Source: Actinobacillus porcinus | Lineage (GTDB): Bacteria; Pseudomonadota; Gammaproteobacteria; Enterobacterales; Pasteurellaceae | DNA length: 64,000 bases | Direction: 5' to 3' | Assembly (NCBI RefSeq): GCF_901764995.1 | Contig: NZ_CABFKI010000002.1 | Coordinates: 1 to 64,000, forward strand | Shown: positions 8,850 to 19,033 of the stretch, in pieces | Layout: each line of letters begins with the position of its first letter | Position numbering within the stretch: the first letter of the stretch is position 1 | Made by a program: the position numbers and the translations under genes | The notes under the pieces: model-generated | Database searches by the model: none | What the model was told of the DNA's origin: nothing | The model's input: the letters and a program-made list of their open reading frames with translations, nothing else

Positions 8850-11315
8850 TTATGCCGACTGTTTAGGTTGTTCAAACACAGTCACGCGTGGCGCGTTACC
8901 CTGGAATTTTTCCACTTGCACAATACAAGTATTCGGTGAATTCCCTTGCGCCAGTTTTGAAGTGCCTTCATCGCGGGTTAATACATTCGGGCAACCGTTT
9001 TTACACAATGGCTTTTCCGATTCACCAAGATCTAACGGATCGTACCAAGCCCCTTCGTGTAAAGCGATAGTGCCTTTGATAATGCCATCTGTAACCACGG
9101 CACCCGCTAAAACCTGACCGCGTGGGCTTTCAATACGCACAATATCCCCATTCTCAATACCGCGAGCGTTAGCATCTTCGGGATGAATTAACACAGGTTC
9201 ACGATCATTGACAGCGTATTTTTGGCGTAATGAAGTGTGTGCTAGTTGGCTGTGAAGGCGATAATATGGATGTGGTGTAACCAAAGCAAGTGGATATTCT
9301 GCCGTCACGTTACCCGCAAATTCTTCAGGTTCCATCCAACTTGGATAGCCTTTACAGTCATCATAATTCATTTTGGCTACAACATCTGAATAAATCTCGA
9401 TTTTACCCGATGGTGTACCTAGTGGATTAAGCAATGGGTCATTGCGGAATTGCTCATAACGCACCCATTTTTTTGCCGGTTCTGTCGCTTCAAAAGTCAG
9501 AGGTTTATTTTCTGCCCAGAATTGTTCAAATTTAGGCATCACGATGCGATTGTTACGTGCTGCAGTAAATGCAACTTGATAAAACTCTTTAAGCCACAGC
9601 ATTTCTGTTTTACCTTCGGTGAATTGGTCTTCTACACCGGCACGTTTGGCAAGTTCTGCAAAAATATCATAATCGTTACGGGCTTCAAATTGTGGCGGCA
9701 CGACTTGTTTCATCGGATAGATATTCATCATTGAATAATCGCCTGACATGGTTAAGTCGTTACGCTCGTAGCTCGTTGTGGCAGGAAGTACAATATCTGC
9801 CATACGAGCTGTTGCAGTCCAGTTTACTTCATTAACGATAATGGTATCAGGTTTTTGCCATGCTTTTACCATTTGGTTTGTGTCTTGGTGATGGCTATAT
9901 GGGTTTCCTCCCGCCCAATAAATGACTTTAATGTCAGGATAAGTGATTTCTGTACCATTGTATTGAATCGTTTTTCCAGGATTGAGTAAGGCGTCTGTTA
10001 AACGCGCGACAGGGAATGAGAATTTTGATGTCTCATCAAGCCATGTTTTTTCACCGGCAGCAACAGATGGGTTTGCTGTAATTGAACCTAACACACCACC
10101 TTTCACAGTTGGAACACCACCATTTGAATAATGATAACTTAAACCAAAACCACCACCAGGTAAGCCAATTTGTCCTAACATTGAAGCTAACGTAACGAGC
10201 ATCCAATGAGTTTGTTCACCATGGCGTTGGCGTTGCATACCCCAACCGCCCATGAGCATTGTGCGTTTATTAGAAAAATCGTTTGCTAATGTTTGAATGA
10301 TCTCAACCGGTACACCACAAATTTTACTTGCCCATTCCGCCGTTTTAGGTTGACCATCGGTTTTACCGAGCAAATAGTCTTCAAATTTTGCATAACCTGA
10401 CGTATATTTTTTCAAGAATGCTTTGTCGTGTTTGTCTTGACGAACCAACTCATGGGCAATACCAAGCATTAACGGTACATCAGTTGCCGTATTGATAGGT
10501 ACCCATTCAGCCCCTAAGAATTCGCATGTTTCACTACGAACGGGGTCAATACAAATAATGCGTTTACCTGTGTCTTTGAATTTTTTGAAATACTCAATGC
10601 CTTTTTGGTCTGTAGATGTCCAAGCTATACGCATAGTTGTAATTGGGTTTGCGCCCCATAATACAATGGTATCGGTACTTTCAAGAATCACTTCCCAGCT
10701 TGTTTGTTGTTCGTACACTTCAATTGTACCCAACACATGTGGCATGATAACTTGTGCAGCACCTGTTGAATAGTCGCCTTTTGTACCAACAAAACCACCT
10801 GTCACATTTAAATATCTATGCAATAGAGTACGTGCTGCGTGCAAAGCACCCGAGCTATACCAACCATAAGAGCCAGCGAAAATACCGCTAGCACCATGTT
10901 TTTCACGGACGCGTTTCATTTCATTGGCAACCAGATCCAGTGCTTGCTCCCAAGATACACGAACCCATTCATCACGTCCGCGTAAAGTACGGTCAGAATT
11001 TCCTGCTAAATAACCTTTGCGTACCATAGGGTATTTAATACGCGTTTCGCTGTAAAGTTGGTCTGCCACCACACTTTGTAATTCATTAACAACAGAAGGT
11101 TCAATAGCGGGTCCTGATTTCACAACCTTACCATTCTCAACAACAACACCAAGAGGTCCCCAGTGTGCTGCAGTGACAATAGTCTTAGAGTCCACCGCAC
11201 TTTCAGCCTTTGCAAAGGCTGCTGTTAGTGAGCCACCAGTTAATGTTACACCCGCTACGCCTAGTGATGAATTCTTTAGAAATTCACGGCGTTTTGCATT
11301 AATTTTTTCACTCAT
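8850..11315 (-). CDS. torA: periplasmic molybdopterin N-/S-oxide reductase (TorA/MtsZ type)
   Basis: Terminal reductase of the DMSO/TMAO reductase family (821 aa), binding bis-MGD molybdenum cofactor and reducing N- or S-oxides. A twin-arginine signal (KRREFLK, about residues 8-14, then a hydrophobic stretch ending near AFAKA) sends it folded to the periplasm. The GSYGWYSSGALHAAR segment carries the serine that ligates Mo in this family; WGANPITTM and MLMGGWGMQRQRHGEQTHW are further cofactor motifs. It follows the cytochrome gene by 10 bases with a good ribosome site. The H. influenzae counterpart has been described as a methionine-sulfoxide reductase (MtsZ) rather than a TMAO enzyme, so the physiological substrate may be a sulfoxide. 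Confidence 0.9.
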   Translation of the reverse strand: MSEKINAKRREFLKNSSLGVAGVTLTGGSLTAAFAKAESAVDSKTIVTAAHWGPLGVVVENGKVVKSGPAIEPSVVNELQSVVADQLYSETRIKYPMVRKGYLAGNSDRTLRGRDEWVRVSWEQALDLVANEMKRVREKHGASGIFAGSYGWYSSGALHAARTLLHRYLNVTGGFVGTKGDYSTGAAQVIMPHVLGTIEVYEQQTSWEVILESTDTIVLWGANPITTMRIAWTSTDQKGIEYFKKFKDTGKRIICIDPVRSETCEFLGAEWVPINTATDVPLMLGIAHELVRQDKHDKAFLKKYTSGYAKFEDYLLGKTDGQPKTAEWASKICGVPVEIIQTLANDFSNKRTMLMGGWGMQRQRHGEQTHWMLVTLASMLGQIGLPGGGFGLSYHYSNGGVPTVKGGVLGSITANPSVAAGEKTWLDETSKFSFPVARLTDALLNPGKTIQYNGTEITYPDIKVIYWAGGNPYSHHQDTNQMVKAWQKPDTIIVNEVNWTATARMADIVLPATTSYERNDLTMSGDYSMMNIYPMKQVVPPQFEARNDYDIFAELAKRAGVEDQFTEGKTEMLWLKEFYQVAFTAARNNRIVMPKFEQFWAENKPLTFEATEPAKKWVRYEQFRNDPLLNPLGTPSGKIEIYSDVVAKMNYDDCKGYPSWMEPEEFAGNVTAEYPLALVTPHPYYRLHSQLAHTSLRQKYAVNDREPVLIHPEDANARGIENGDIVRIESPRGQVLAGAVVTDGIIKGTIALHEGAWYDPLDLGESEKPLCKNGCPNVLTRDEGTSKLAQGNSPNTCIVQVEKFQGNAPRVTVFEQPKQSA

Positions 11316-11325
11316 AGCTCGCTCC

Positions 11326-12426
11326 TTATTTCATATCTTTTGCATTGCGTTGAAGATAAATTGTCAACGCACGAACTTGTTCATCTGTCATTGATGTGCG
11401 ATCTTTCATTGAATTAACAACACCAATCCATTGATTTGCGGTGTAATGATCCGCACTAATTGGTGCGTGACAGCCACTACAGTGGGTTTGATTTAGATTT
11501 TGTCCGAACACATTTAATGCGTTTAAATCTGCGCTAATATCCGCTTTAGCTAGGTTGATATCAAAGGCGACTTGTTTCCAGTCAGAATCTGTCACTTCAT
11601 CATGCACCGTTTTAACCGTCGTTACATTGGCTTTCGCATCTTCATCTAATACTGCAACAGTAATACGTTTGCCAAGATCCATATAGACTAAGCTTTCTGC
11701 ACCAACTTGTTGCCAGCCTTGAATCGTGGCATTAATTTTATCGCTGTTTTCTTTCCAATTATTGAGTTCAGCAAATGGCATTAATCGTGCTTCGCCACCT
11801 TTAATAACTTGCGCAGTACTGATTGCCAATGTATAGAGTGTTTTATCTGTGGTTGCAAATTGACCGCTGTGTTTTGCTAACTCGTTTGCACCGGCTGCGT
11901 TGTCCGTAGTTTCAGGTAAAAAATGGACAAGCCCTTTATGACAGTCAATACAGGTTTGTCCGTTTGCTTTCGCATTTGTATGGGATTGCTGAGCTAACTC
12001 TGTTTGTTCAGAGAGTTCCATGGCATCAAGGCTATGACAAGAACGACAGGTCATTGAATCATTTTCTTTCATTTCATCCCAAACACGCTGTGCCATTTCG
12101 GCGCGATGCGCTTCATAAGCAGCTTTGTCGGGTAATTTATTTGTCATGGTGTACCATAGGTCTTTCAGTGCGGTCACTTTTGCTTTCAAATAGTGCGTAC
12201 CATCTTGTGGAACATGGCAATCCGCACATTCTGCACGAATACCTTTTGCGTTAGAAAAATGGCTGGAACCTTCCCATTCGGCACGTGGATGTTCCATGGA
12301 ATGGCAACTAACACAGAATTCAGGACTGTTAGTTGCTTTAAGAATTTGTTGTCCGCCCCATAGCGCGACTGCACCTAAAACAACAAGTACTAAGCTACCA
12401 ACGATAGGCAGTTTACGTTTTGACAT
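11326..12426 (-). CDS. torC: NapC/NirT-type pentahaem cytochrome c (TorC/TorY/MtsM)
   Basis: Membrane-anchored c-type cytochrome passing electrons from quinol to the downstream molybdoenzyme. Start taken at 12426 (MSKRKLPIVG, 366 aa) because GGGAG precedes it. N-terminal anchor helix (about residues 8-28). Five CxxCH haem sites: CVSCH (residue 38), CADCH, CRSCH, CIDCH in the NapC/NirT domain, and CSGCH in a separate C-terminal domain near residue 320, the arrangement of TorC/TorY. First gene of the two-gene operon; an FNR-like site lies upstream. Confidence 0.9.
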   Translation of the reverse strand: MSKRKLPIVGSLVLVVLGAVALWGGQQILKATNSPEFCVSCHSMEHPRAEWEGSSHFSNAKGIRAECADCHVPQDGTHYLKAKVTALKDLWYTMTNKLPDKAAYEAHRAEMAQRVWDEMKENDSMTCRSCHSLDAMELSEQTELAQQSHTNAKANGQTCIDCHKGLVHFLPETTDNAAGANELAKHSGQFATTDKTLYTLAISTAQVIKGGEARLMPFAELNNWKENSDKINATIQGWQQVGAESLVYMDLGKRITVAVLDEDAKANVTTVKTVHDEVTDSDWKQVAFDINLAKADISADLNALNVFGQNLNQTHCSGCHAPISADHYTANQWIGVVNSMKDRTSMTDEQVRALTIYLQRNAKDMK

Positions 12427-12549
12427 AATTTTCTCCCACAACACCAATGGTGTATAAAAACATAATAGAAAAGTGTTAACTCATTATAGTTAAACTCTGC
12501 GTATAACAACATGAAAATTGTAAGAATAAAACAAGTAAGTTCATATATT

Positions 12550-12563
12550 TTGATTTCGATCAT
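12550..12563. promoter_or_regulatory. FNR-like site between torC and infA
   Basis: TTGATTTCGATCAT matches the FNR consensus TTGAT-N4-ATCAA in all but one position. It lies about 125 bp upstream of torC. An anaerobic respiratory operon is a sensible target, but the distance to the best -10 candidate (12483-12488, minus strand) is larger than for a class II site. Confidence 0.4.
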
Positions 12564-12659
12564 ATTTTTTTATTAGCACAAATTACTTTGCGGAACCTTG
12601 TTAAGAGAGTATAATCAGCACGTTTTTTTGAACTTATTTTAATTACAAAGGATTTATAG

Positions 12660-12881
<222 letters not shown>

Positions 12882-12902
12882 TGGTATTTTGACTAAATGC
12901 AG

Positions 12903-12937
12903 AAAATCCCGAAGTAAATTCAATGTTTCGGGATTTT
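12903..12937 (+). terminator. infA terminator
   Basis: AAAATCCCGAA and TTCGGGATTTT form an 11-bp stem followed by TTCTTTT, immediately after infA and before the convergent dusC. Confidence 0.85.
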
Positions 12938-12941
12938 TCTT

Positions 12942-13877
12942 TTATGGGAAGGATAACAGCTTTTCACGTAATTCATCGGCATCATGACAAGCCTTAATAT
13001 GGGCAAAAAGTGCGGTGGCATTATCGTATTCTTTTTTGAGATAATGTAGCCATTGCTTGATCCGTGCCACATGATAAAAACCGCTATCATGGCTATTTTC
13101 CATTTGTGCGTATTGGCGTAGCATGACCATCACTGCGTCCCAGGGCATTTTGTCCGCATTGTCTTTAATGACATAGCTTAAATTCGGAATATTTAACGCA
13201 CCGCGCCCTATCATTAAATCATCACAGCCGGTCATTTCACGGCATTTTTGCCCATCTTGCCAATGCCAAATTTCACCATTTGCAATCACAGGAATGTGTA
13301 AGGTTGAGCGTACTTTGCCAATTTGTTCCCAATTAATTCGATCAGCACGATAACCGTCCATTTTGGTACGACCATGAATAGTGATTTCAGTGGCACCGCC
13401 TTGTTGCACTGCGTCCGCAATTTCAAAGGCTTGAGAAATATCATCCCAACCTAACCGCACTTTTACGCTGACAGGTTGCTCTTTAGGAACGGCTTGACGT
13501 AAAGCACAAGTTGCGTGGTAAATTAATTCAGGATCTTTTAATAAGCTGGCACCACCGTTACTGCCATTCACGGTTTTGGAGGGACAACCGCAATTCAGAT
13601 CAATACCATGGGAGCCTAATTCAATGGCGCGAACAGCATTTTCCGCGAGCCATTGGGGATATTGCCCCAATAATTGAACGCGCACAGGCGTACCTGATGA
13701 AGTTAAGCCACCTTGTTGTAATTCAGGGGCTAAACGGTAGAACACTTTTGTGGGAAGCAATTGATCCACGACACGAACAAATTCTGAAATACAGAGATCG
13801 TAGTGGTTGATTTCGGTGAGAAGTTGGCGCACTAAGGGATCCAGTACGCCTTGCATCGGAGCGAGAATAACGCGCAT
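12942..13877 (-). CDS. dusC: tRNA-dihydrouridine(16) synthase DusC
   Basis: FMN enzyme reducing U16 in the tRNA D-loop with NADPH. TIM barrel of 311 aa from the ATG at 13877 ([13 protein letters not shown]). The catalytic cysteine lies in [26 protein letters not shown] and [10 protein letters not shown] contribute FMN and tRNA contacts. The C-terminal helical domain and the SEFVRVV segment fit DusC rather than DusA or DusB. The start codon shares one base with the djlA stop (TAATG), so the two are probably translationally coupled. Confidence 0.93.
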   Translation of the reverse strand: MRVILAPMQGVLDPLVRQLLTEINHYDLCISEFVRVVDQLLPTKVFYRLAPELQQGGLTSSGTPVRVQLLGQYPQWLAENAVRAIELGSHGIDLNCGCPSKTVNGSNGGASLLKDPELIYHATCALRQAVPKEQPVSVKVRLGWDDISQAFEIADAVQQGGATEITIHGRTKMDGYRADRINWEQIGKVRSTLHIPVIANGEIWHWQDGQKCREMTGCDDLMIGRGALNIPNLSYVIKDNADKMPWDAVMVMLRQYAQMENSHDSGFYHVARIKQWLHYLKKEYDNATALFAHIKACHDADELREKLLSFP

Positions 13878-14761
13878 TACCAACCTTTCGCTTTACAAAT
13901 TAAATCATAAGCCGCTTGAATTTGTTGCGCTTTCTCTTTTGCCATTTCCATCATTTCAGGCGGCAGGCCTTTTGAAACCAATTTATCAGGGTGATTTTCA
14001 TTCATTAAGCGGCGATAAGCGCGTTTAACCGTTTGTTTGTCATCACTGGCAGAAACCCCCAGCACTTTGTAAGCATCTTCCACCGTTGGTCCCGAAGCCT
14101 GACGGTAACCGCCATAGTTATTTTGTTGTTGATAACCATGGTGTTGGTAATTGCCTTGCTGATATTGTTGATACTGCTGATAGGCTTGTTGGTAAAAGTT
14201 GCCACTTGAAAACTGGCGGCGAGCCACTTCCATTGCGATCATTTGTTCAAATTGGAAAGCCGAAATACCCAATTCTTCCGCCACAACACGTAAGATTTCT
14301 AATTCCGCATTGTGTAAATGATCGTCTGAAAAAGCGGCTTGGAATTGAACGCTTAGGAACATACGCAATAAATCTGCCCGCTGCCCACAGCCTAAACGAA
14401 ATTCGCGAATCACCTGGCGAATAGGGAAATCCGCTTCTTTACCGCGCGTAAAGGCTTCTTGCGCTAATTTACGGTTCGCAGTGTCAAGATGAAGTTGTTC
14501 CATTAAATTGTTGGCAAGGGCAATATCATCTTCGGTAATACGCCCTTTGGCTTTGCTTAAATGCCCTAGCACCGCAAAGGTGGTTTGCATAAAGAGCGAT
14601 TGACGTGTGAGTTTTCTGTGGAAAAAAGACGAGTTAACACTGCCTAACTCATAGAGTTTTTTATCAACCCAATGCCCGGCAATGGCGCCGATAATCGCAC
14701 CAAATAAACCGCCCCAGCGGAAACCGAGAAAGAAACCAAAAAGCTTACCAATAAAATTCAT
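13877..14761 (-). CDS. djlA: DjlA, membrane-anchored DnaJ-like co-chaperone
   Basis: 294 aa. One N-terminal transmembrane segment rich in glycine (about residues 5-32), a cytoplasmic TerB-like helical domain (about 50-185), a Gln/Tyr-rich linker ([20 protein letters not shown], about 190-215) and a C-terminal J domain (about 226-294) with the DnaK-activating HPDK motif. It stimulates DnaK at the inner membrane. Upstream partner of dusC with a 1-base stop/start overlap. The Gln/Tyr repeats are encoded by a locally repetitive CAR/TAY stretch. Confidence 0.93.
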   Translation of the reverse strand: MNFIGKLFGFFLGFRWGGLFGAIIGAIAGHWVDKKLYELGSVNSSFFHRKLTRQSLFMQTTFAVLGHLSKAKGRITEDDIALANNLMEQLHLDTANRKLAQEAFTRGKEADFPIRQVIREFRLGCGQRADLLRMFLSVQFQAAFSDDHLHNAELEILRVVAEELGISAFQFEQMIAMEVARRQFSSGNFYQQAYQQYQQYQQGNYQHHGYQQQNNYGGYRQASGPTVEDAYKVLGVSASDDKQTVKRAYRRLMNENHPDKLVSKGLPPEMMEMAKEKAQQIQAAYDLICKAKGW

Positions 14762-14836
14762 GCTGTCCCCCAGCCATATGTCGGAAAATGGAAATAGTTT
14801 AGCGCATTAGATTGGGATGAAAAAGGGAAGTTCAAG

Positions 14837-14875
14837 AAAAGTGCGGTGAAAAATTTGGGATTTTTAACCGCATTT
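14837..14875 (-). terminator. deoD terminator
   Basis: Imperfect hairpin GCGGTGAAAAAT / ATTTTTAACCGC between deoD and djlA; one arm is an intact uptake signal and the other is degenerate. Confidence 0.55.
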
Positions 14876-14883
14876 CAGATTAA

Positions 14884-15600
14884 TTAGGCGTTATCGCCAA
14901 GTAATACGCTTTCCAGCGCAATTTCAATCATATCATTAAAGGTTAATTGGCGTTCTTCCGCGGTGGTTTGTTCACCGGTGCGGATATGGTCTGAAACGGT
15001 GCAGATTGTCAACGCTTGTGCGCCAAATTCAGCGGCAACGCCGTAAATTCCGGCCGCTTCCATTTCCACACCAAGAATTCCATATTTTTCCATCACATCA
15101 AACATTTCTACATCCGGCGTATAGAATAAATCGGCGGAGAATAAATTACCTACGCGAACGGCAACGCCTTTATTTTTAGCCGCTTGAACAGCCGCTTGTG
15201 TAAGCTCAAAATCCGCGATCGCCGCGAAATCGTTATCTTTAAAACGTGTACGGTTAACTTTGCTGTCGGTACAAGCACCTAAGCCAATGATTACATCGCG
15301 TACGTGAACATCTTGACGAACCGCACCACAAGAACCTACGCGGATAATTTTTTTCACGCCATATTCTGTAATCAATTCTTTGGCATAGATTGAGCAAGAT
15401 GGAATACCCATACCGTGTCCCATGACTGAAATACGGCGACCTTTGTAAGTTCCCGTATAACCAAACATGTTGCGAACGTTGGTGACTTGTTCCGCATTTT
15501 CTAAAAAGGTTTCAGCAATATATTTTGCACGAAGGGGATCGCCCGGCATAAGAACCGCATCGGCAAATGCACCTGCCGGTGCGTTAATATGTGGAGTCAT
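14884..15600 (-). CDS. deoD: purine nucleoside phosphorylase DeoD
   Basis: Cytoplasmic hexameric enzyme cleaving purine (deoxy)nucleosides with phosphate to base and (deoxy)ribose 1-phosphate. 238 aa, full length. Motifs: [13 protein letters not shown] (phosphate site), [32 protein letters not shown] and the catalytic SDH near residue 205. It lies downstream of deoB and nupC, which supply import and the next step. Confidence 0.96.
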   Translation of the reverse strand: MTPHINAPAGAFADAVLMPGDPLRAKYIAETFLENAEQVTNVRNMFGYTGTYKGRRISVMGHGMGIPSCSIYAKELITEYGVKKIIRVGSCGAVRQDVHVRDVIIGLGACTDSKVNRTRFKDNDFAAIADFELTQAAVQAAKNKGVAVRVGNLFSADLFYTPDVEMFDVMEKYGILGVEMEAAGIYGVAAEFGAQALTICTVSDHIRTGEQTTAEERQLTFNDMIEIALESVLLGDNA

Positions 15601-15652
15601 AATATGTTCCTTTTAGTGAGAGAAGCGGTGGAAGAACCGCTTCAGATTGAGA

Positions 15653-16840
15653 TTAAATAATGGATTTTCCGTATTCCATCGGCGAAAGACCAAAATGGCC
15701 GGCAATGGTTTGACCAATATCGGCAAAGGTTTCGCGCGCGCCTAGAAATTGGGTTGGTACTTGTTTACCGTACATTAAAACAGGGATATTTTCGCGGGTA
15801 TGATCTGAACCCGCCCAAGTTGGATCACAACCGTGGTCAGCGGTAAAGAAAAGCAAATCCCCATCTTGCATTAGCGCAAATAATTCAGGCAAACGGCTAT
15901 CGAAATACTCTAAACCTTTGGCATAACCTGCCACATCGCGGCGATGTCCAAAGTCGGCATCAAAGTTTACAAAGTTGGTGAAAACAATGCTATTTTCGCC
16001 CGCACTTTTTACTTCTTCAAGGGTTTTATCGAATAATTCTTCTAAGCCTGTGGCTTTGACTTTTTTGCTGATGCCGGTATGGGCATAAATATCGGCAATT
16101 TTGCCCACGGAAATCACCGTACCATTTTTTTCTTCAATCAGTTTTTGTAATATGGTTTGTGCTGGTGGCTCAACCGAATAATCGCGGCGGTTGCCGGTTC
16201 GCTTGAATTCACCGGCTTTGGTTCCCACAAAAGGACGCGCGATAACTCGACCAATGTTGTAATCTTCCAATTCAGCACGCACCAATTCGCAAAGTGCGTA
16301 AAGTTTGTCTAAACCAAAGGTTTCTTCGTGGGCGGCAATTTGGAATACGGAGTCGGCTGAGGTATAGAAAATCGGTAAACCTGTTCTCATATGTTCTTCG
16401 CCGAGTTCATCCAAAATGACGGTGCCAGAGGAATGGCAGTTGCCAAGATAACCTTTGATGCCTGATTTTTCTACGATGCGATCTAAAAGATCTTGTGGAA
16501 AGCTATTTTGTTTCTCAGGAAATAATCCCCAATCAAATAAAACCGGTACGCCAGCGATTTCCCAGTGTCCTGATGTAGTGTCTTTGCCCGATGAAATTTC
16601 TTTGGCAAAGGCATAGCCACCGATTAAGTGCGGTTGATTTTGGAAGGATTTTGGTAGTTCGCCACAAGATTGTTGTGCCGCTAAACCGAGGCCAAGGCTT
16701 TCAAGATGAGGGAGTTTAAGTGGAGATTGATGTTCAGCAATATGCCCAAGGGTGTTTGCCCCTTCGTCACCAAATTTTGCTGCGTCTTTGGCACCACCGA
16801 TACCGAAAGAGTCGAGCATCATAATAAATACACGTTTCAT
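15653..16840 (-). CDS. deoB: phosphopentomutase DeoB
   Basis: Converts (deoxy)ribose 1-phosphate, the product of DeoD, to the 5-phosphate. Alkaline-phosphatase-superfamily fold, 395 aa. Metal ligands are visible in [13 protein letters not shown] (start), DKTLEE...[14 protein letters not shown] and [17 protein letters not shown]; the phosphorylated threonine is in KDTTSGHWE. 52 bp upstream of deoD and about 100 bp downstream of nupC. Confidence 0.96.
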   Translation of the reverse strand: MKRVFIMMLDSFGIGGAKDAAKFGDEGANTLGHIAEHQSPLKLPHLESLGLGLAAQQSCGELPKSFQNQPHLIGGYAFAKEISSGKDTTSGHWEIAGVPVLFDWGLFPEKQNSFPQDLLDRIVEKSGIKGYLGNCHSSGTVILDELGEEHMRTGLPIFYTSADSVFQIAAHEETFGLDKLYALCELVRAELEDYNIGRVIARPFVGTKAGEFKRTGNRRDYSVEPPAQTILQKLIEEKNGTVISVGKIADIYAHTGISKKVKATGLEELFDKTLEEVKSAGENSIVFTNFVNFDADFGHRRDVAGYAKGLEYFDSRLPELFALMQDGDLLFFTADHGCDPTWAGSDHTRENIPVLMYGKQVPTQFLGARETFADIGQTIAGHFGLSPMEYGKSII

Positions 16841-16890
16841 GGTTATTCCTTACGTTGCAATACGCAAACGTTTAACATGTTCAAATACGA

Positions 16891-16917
16891 CAAAACCACG
16901 GACGAACCGTGGTTTTG
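16891..16917 (-). terminator. hairpin between nupC and deoB
   Basis: CAAAACCACGG and CCGTGGTTTTG form an 11-bp stem with a 5-nt loop directly after nupC on the minus strand. T-run is short, so it may be a partial terminator or an mRNA-stabilising hairpin. Confidence 0.55.
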
Positions 16918-16940
16918 AATGTCGCGAGTATAGCACAAAT

Positions 16941-18206
16941 TTAGGCCAAAGCGATACCGCTTAATCCAATAAATAAGCCTGCAATGGTTGCGCTCATTAG
17001 GTTCGCAAGCGAACCGGCAATCACGGCTTTAATGCCTAAGCGCGCAATATCGCCACGGCGGTTCGGTGCCATACCGCCTAAACCACCGATTAATACCGCA
17101 ATTGAGCTGAAGTTTGCGAAACCACATAGGGCGAAAGTGATAATGGCTTTAGTTTTATCTGTTAATTGCACCGCACTTTCAGGGCCTAAATATTTTGAGA
17201 ATTCAAAGTAGCCGACAAATTCATTGATGGCAAGTTTTGTTCCGATCATTTGACCGGCAATATGCGCTTCTTCCCAAGGCACACCAATTACCCAAGCCAG
17301 TGGTTTGAAAATCCAACCGAAAATCATACCAAGCGAAAGTTCAGGCATATCAAACCAACCGCCGATACCGCCTAAAATACCGTTTAGTAAGGCAATTAAT
17401 GCCACGAATGCAATCATCATCGCGCCCACATTTAAGGCAAGTTGTAAACCTGATGACGCACCGGCTGCTGCCGCATCAAGCATATTAGAGGGTTGTTCAA
17501 ATTCGACTTTAGTAAAATCATCATTAAATTGTTCTGTTTGTGGAACCAAAATTTTAGCGAAAAGTAAACCAGCCGGCGCGGCCATAAATGAAGCGGCGAT
17601 TAAATAGGTTAACGGTACACCCATTCCGGCATAACCAGCTAAAACTGAGCCGGCGATAGAGGCTAAACCGCCCGCCATTACCGCAAATAGTTCAGATTCC
17701 GTCATTTTGCTGATATAAGGCTTAACGACCAACGGTGCTTCTGTTTGACCAACGAAAATATTTGCTGCCGCAGACATGGATTCCGCTTTTGAAGTACCGA
17801 GTAATTTTTGTAAACCACCGCCGATAATACGGATAACCCATTGCATTACGCCGATGTAGTAAAGAAGAGAAATAAGAGCAGAAAAGAAAACAATAGCAGG
17901 TAAAACACGAACAGCGAAAATAAAACCATCACCCCCCATGACTTCAAAAATTTTGTCGCCGGCTAACCCGCCGAACACAAATTTTGTCCCTTCTGCGCCA
18001 TAATTTAAAATGCTTTGCACCCCTTCAGCGAGCCATTTCAACGCATCGCGTCCCATTGGCACATATAAAATAAGCGCGCCAAAAATAAGTTGGATGGCAA
18101 AGGCACCAATGACCGTGCGGTAGTTAATGGCTTTGCGGTTAGTGGATAATAAAAAGGCGATTGCTAATAAAACCACAATCCCCAAGATACTGATTAATGT
18201 TTCCAT
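16941..18206 (-). CDS. nupC: NupC-type concentrative nucleoside transporter
   Basis: Proton-coupled nucleoside importer (CNT family) of the inner membrane, 421 aa with about ten hydrophobic segments. Signature regions: [17 protein letters not shown] (substrate loop, about residues 148-164), [19 protein letters not shown], and the C-terminal [18 protein letters not shown]. First gene of a nupC-deoB-deoD salvage cluster. I saw no clear CRP or CytR site in its leader. Confidence 0.93.
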   Translation of the reverse strand: METLISILGIVVLLAIAFLLSTNRKAINYRTVIGAFAIQLIFGALILYVPMGRDALKWLAEGVQSILNYGAEGTKFVFGGLAGDKIFEVMGGDGFIFAVRVLPAIVFFSALISLLYYIGVMQWVIRIIGGGLQKLLGTSKAESMSAAANIFVGQTEAPLVVKPYISKMTESELFAVMAGGLASIAGSVLAGYAGMGVPLTYLIAASFMAAPAGLLFAKILVPQTEQFNDDFTKVEFEQPSNMLDAAAAGASSGLQLALNVGAMMIAFVALIALLNGILGGIGGWFDMPELSLGMIFGWIFKPLAWVIGVPWEEAHIAGQMIGTKLAINEFVGYFEFSKYLGPESAVQLTDKTKAIITFALCGFANFSSIAVLIGGLGGMAPNRRGDIARLGIKAVIAGSLANLMSATIAGLFIGLSGIALA

Positions 18207-18342
18207 AAGATGTCCTCTAGGTTTTGACGGCGCGAATTTTACCTTTTTTTAGCTGATTTGGCTATAAGTTATAGCAAGACGATCGTTTTGTTTTGAAAAA
18301 TATTTGGGTATTATTATCTCGAAGTAATACAAAAGGATAGTT

Positions 18343-18978
18343 ATGTCAAAATACGCCGTTTTACCTAAAACCCCTTGGACTGCTACATCGCTTTGGTCTT
18401 TTGAACCCCGTTCGTTGATGGTGCTTCTTTTGACCTTTATCGGCGTTGGATTAGGGGAAGGGTTGCTTTTATTATCGGATTTAGGCTCTGCCCCTTGGAC
18501 GATTTTATCTCAAGGTTTAGCCCTTCAAATGGGGGTAAGTGTCGGCTGGACGTCCTTTATTATCAGTTTAGTGGTGATGTTATTTTGGCTTCCTTTACGC
18601 TTGCGCCCGGGTATTGGAACCCTGCTCAACGTTGCTGTTATCGCCTTTTTTCTTGGGCTTACCGTTAAAATGATTCCCGTTCCCACCGCACTTTTTACTC
18701 GTTGGCTGTATGCCTTGGTGGGGATTCTTTTTTTGGGTATTGGAACCGCGTTTTATCTTACTTGTCATCAAGGCGCAGGGCCGCGTGACGGTTTAATGGT
18801 GGGGCTTTGCCAACGATTTCATTGGAAAATCGGTATTGTACGTACCAGCATTGAAGTGTTGGTTTGCTTGCTAGGCTTCTTACTTGGCGGTACTTTGGGG
18901 TTAGGCACGCTGGTTTTTGCCCTTTCTATCGGTTGGGTTGTTCAACTTACCTTGATTTTTATCCGCACTTTCGCTTGA
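18343..18978 (+). CDS. YczE/YitT-like integral membrane protein
   Basis: 211 aa with five predicted membrane helices. The pattern LLLSDLGSAPWTILSQGLA (about residues 43-61) and CHQGAGPRDGLMVGL (about 146-160) is characteristic of the YczE family, whose function is not settled. A uptake signal lies in frame near its middle. Its final codons overlap the promoter of the next gene (mtr). Confidence 0.8.
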   Translation: MSKYAVLPKTPWTATSLWSFEPRSLMVLLLTFIGVGLGEGLLLLSDLGSAPWTILSQGLALQMGVSVGWTSFIISLVVMLFWLPLRLRPGIGTLLNVAVIAFFLGLTVKMIPVPTALFTRWLYALVGILFLGIGTAFYLTCHQGAGPRDGLMVGLCQRFHWKIGIVRTSIEVLVCLLGFLLGGTLGLGTLVFALSIGWVVQLTLIFIRTFA

Positions 18979-19010
18979 TATTTGTCTGCTTGTACTACTA
19001 TAATAGTACA
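18975..19010 (+). promoter_or_regulatory. mtr promoter with TrpR-type operator
   Basis: TTGATA (18975-18980), 18-bp spacer, TATAAT (18999-19004). The -10 is covered by GTACTACTATAATAGTAC (18992-19009), which has the length and half-sites of the TrpR operator (GTACTAGTTAACTAGTAC). The -35 overlaps the stop codon of the upstream gene. Confidence 0.7.
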
Positions 19011-19033
19011 AAACTTCAAGCGGAGATTTCTCT

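Noticed and set aside
18207-18342. CytR or CRP operator upstream of nupC
   Set aside because: Looked for TGTGA-N6-TCACA and found no good match.
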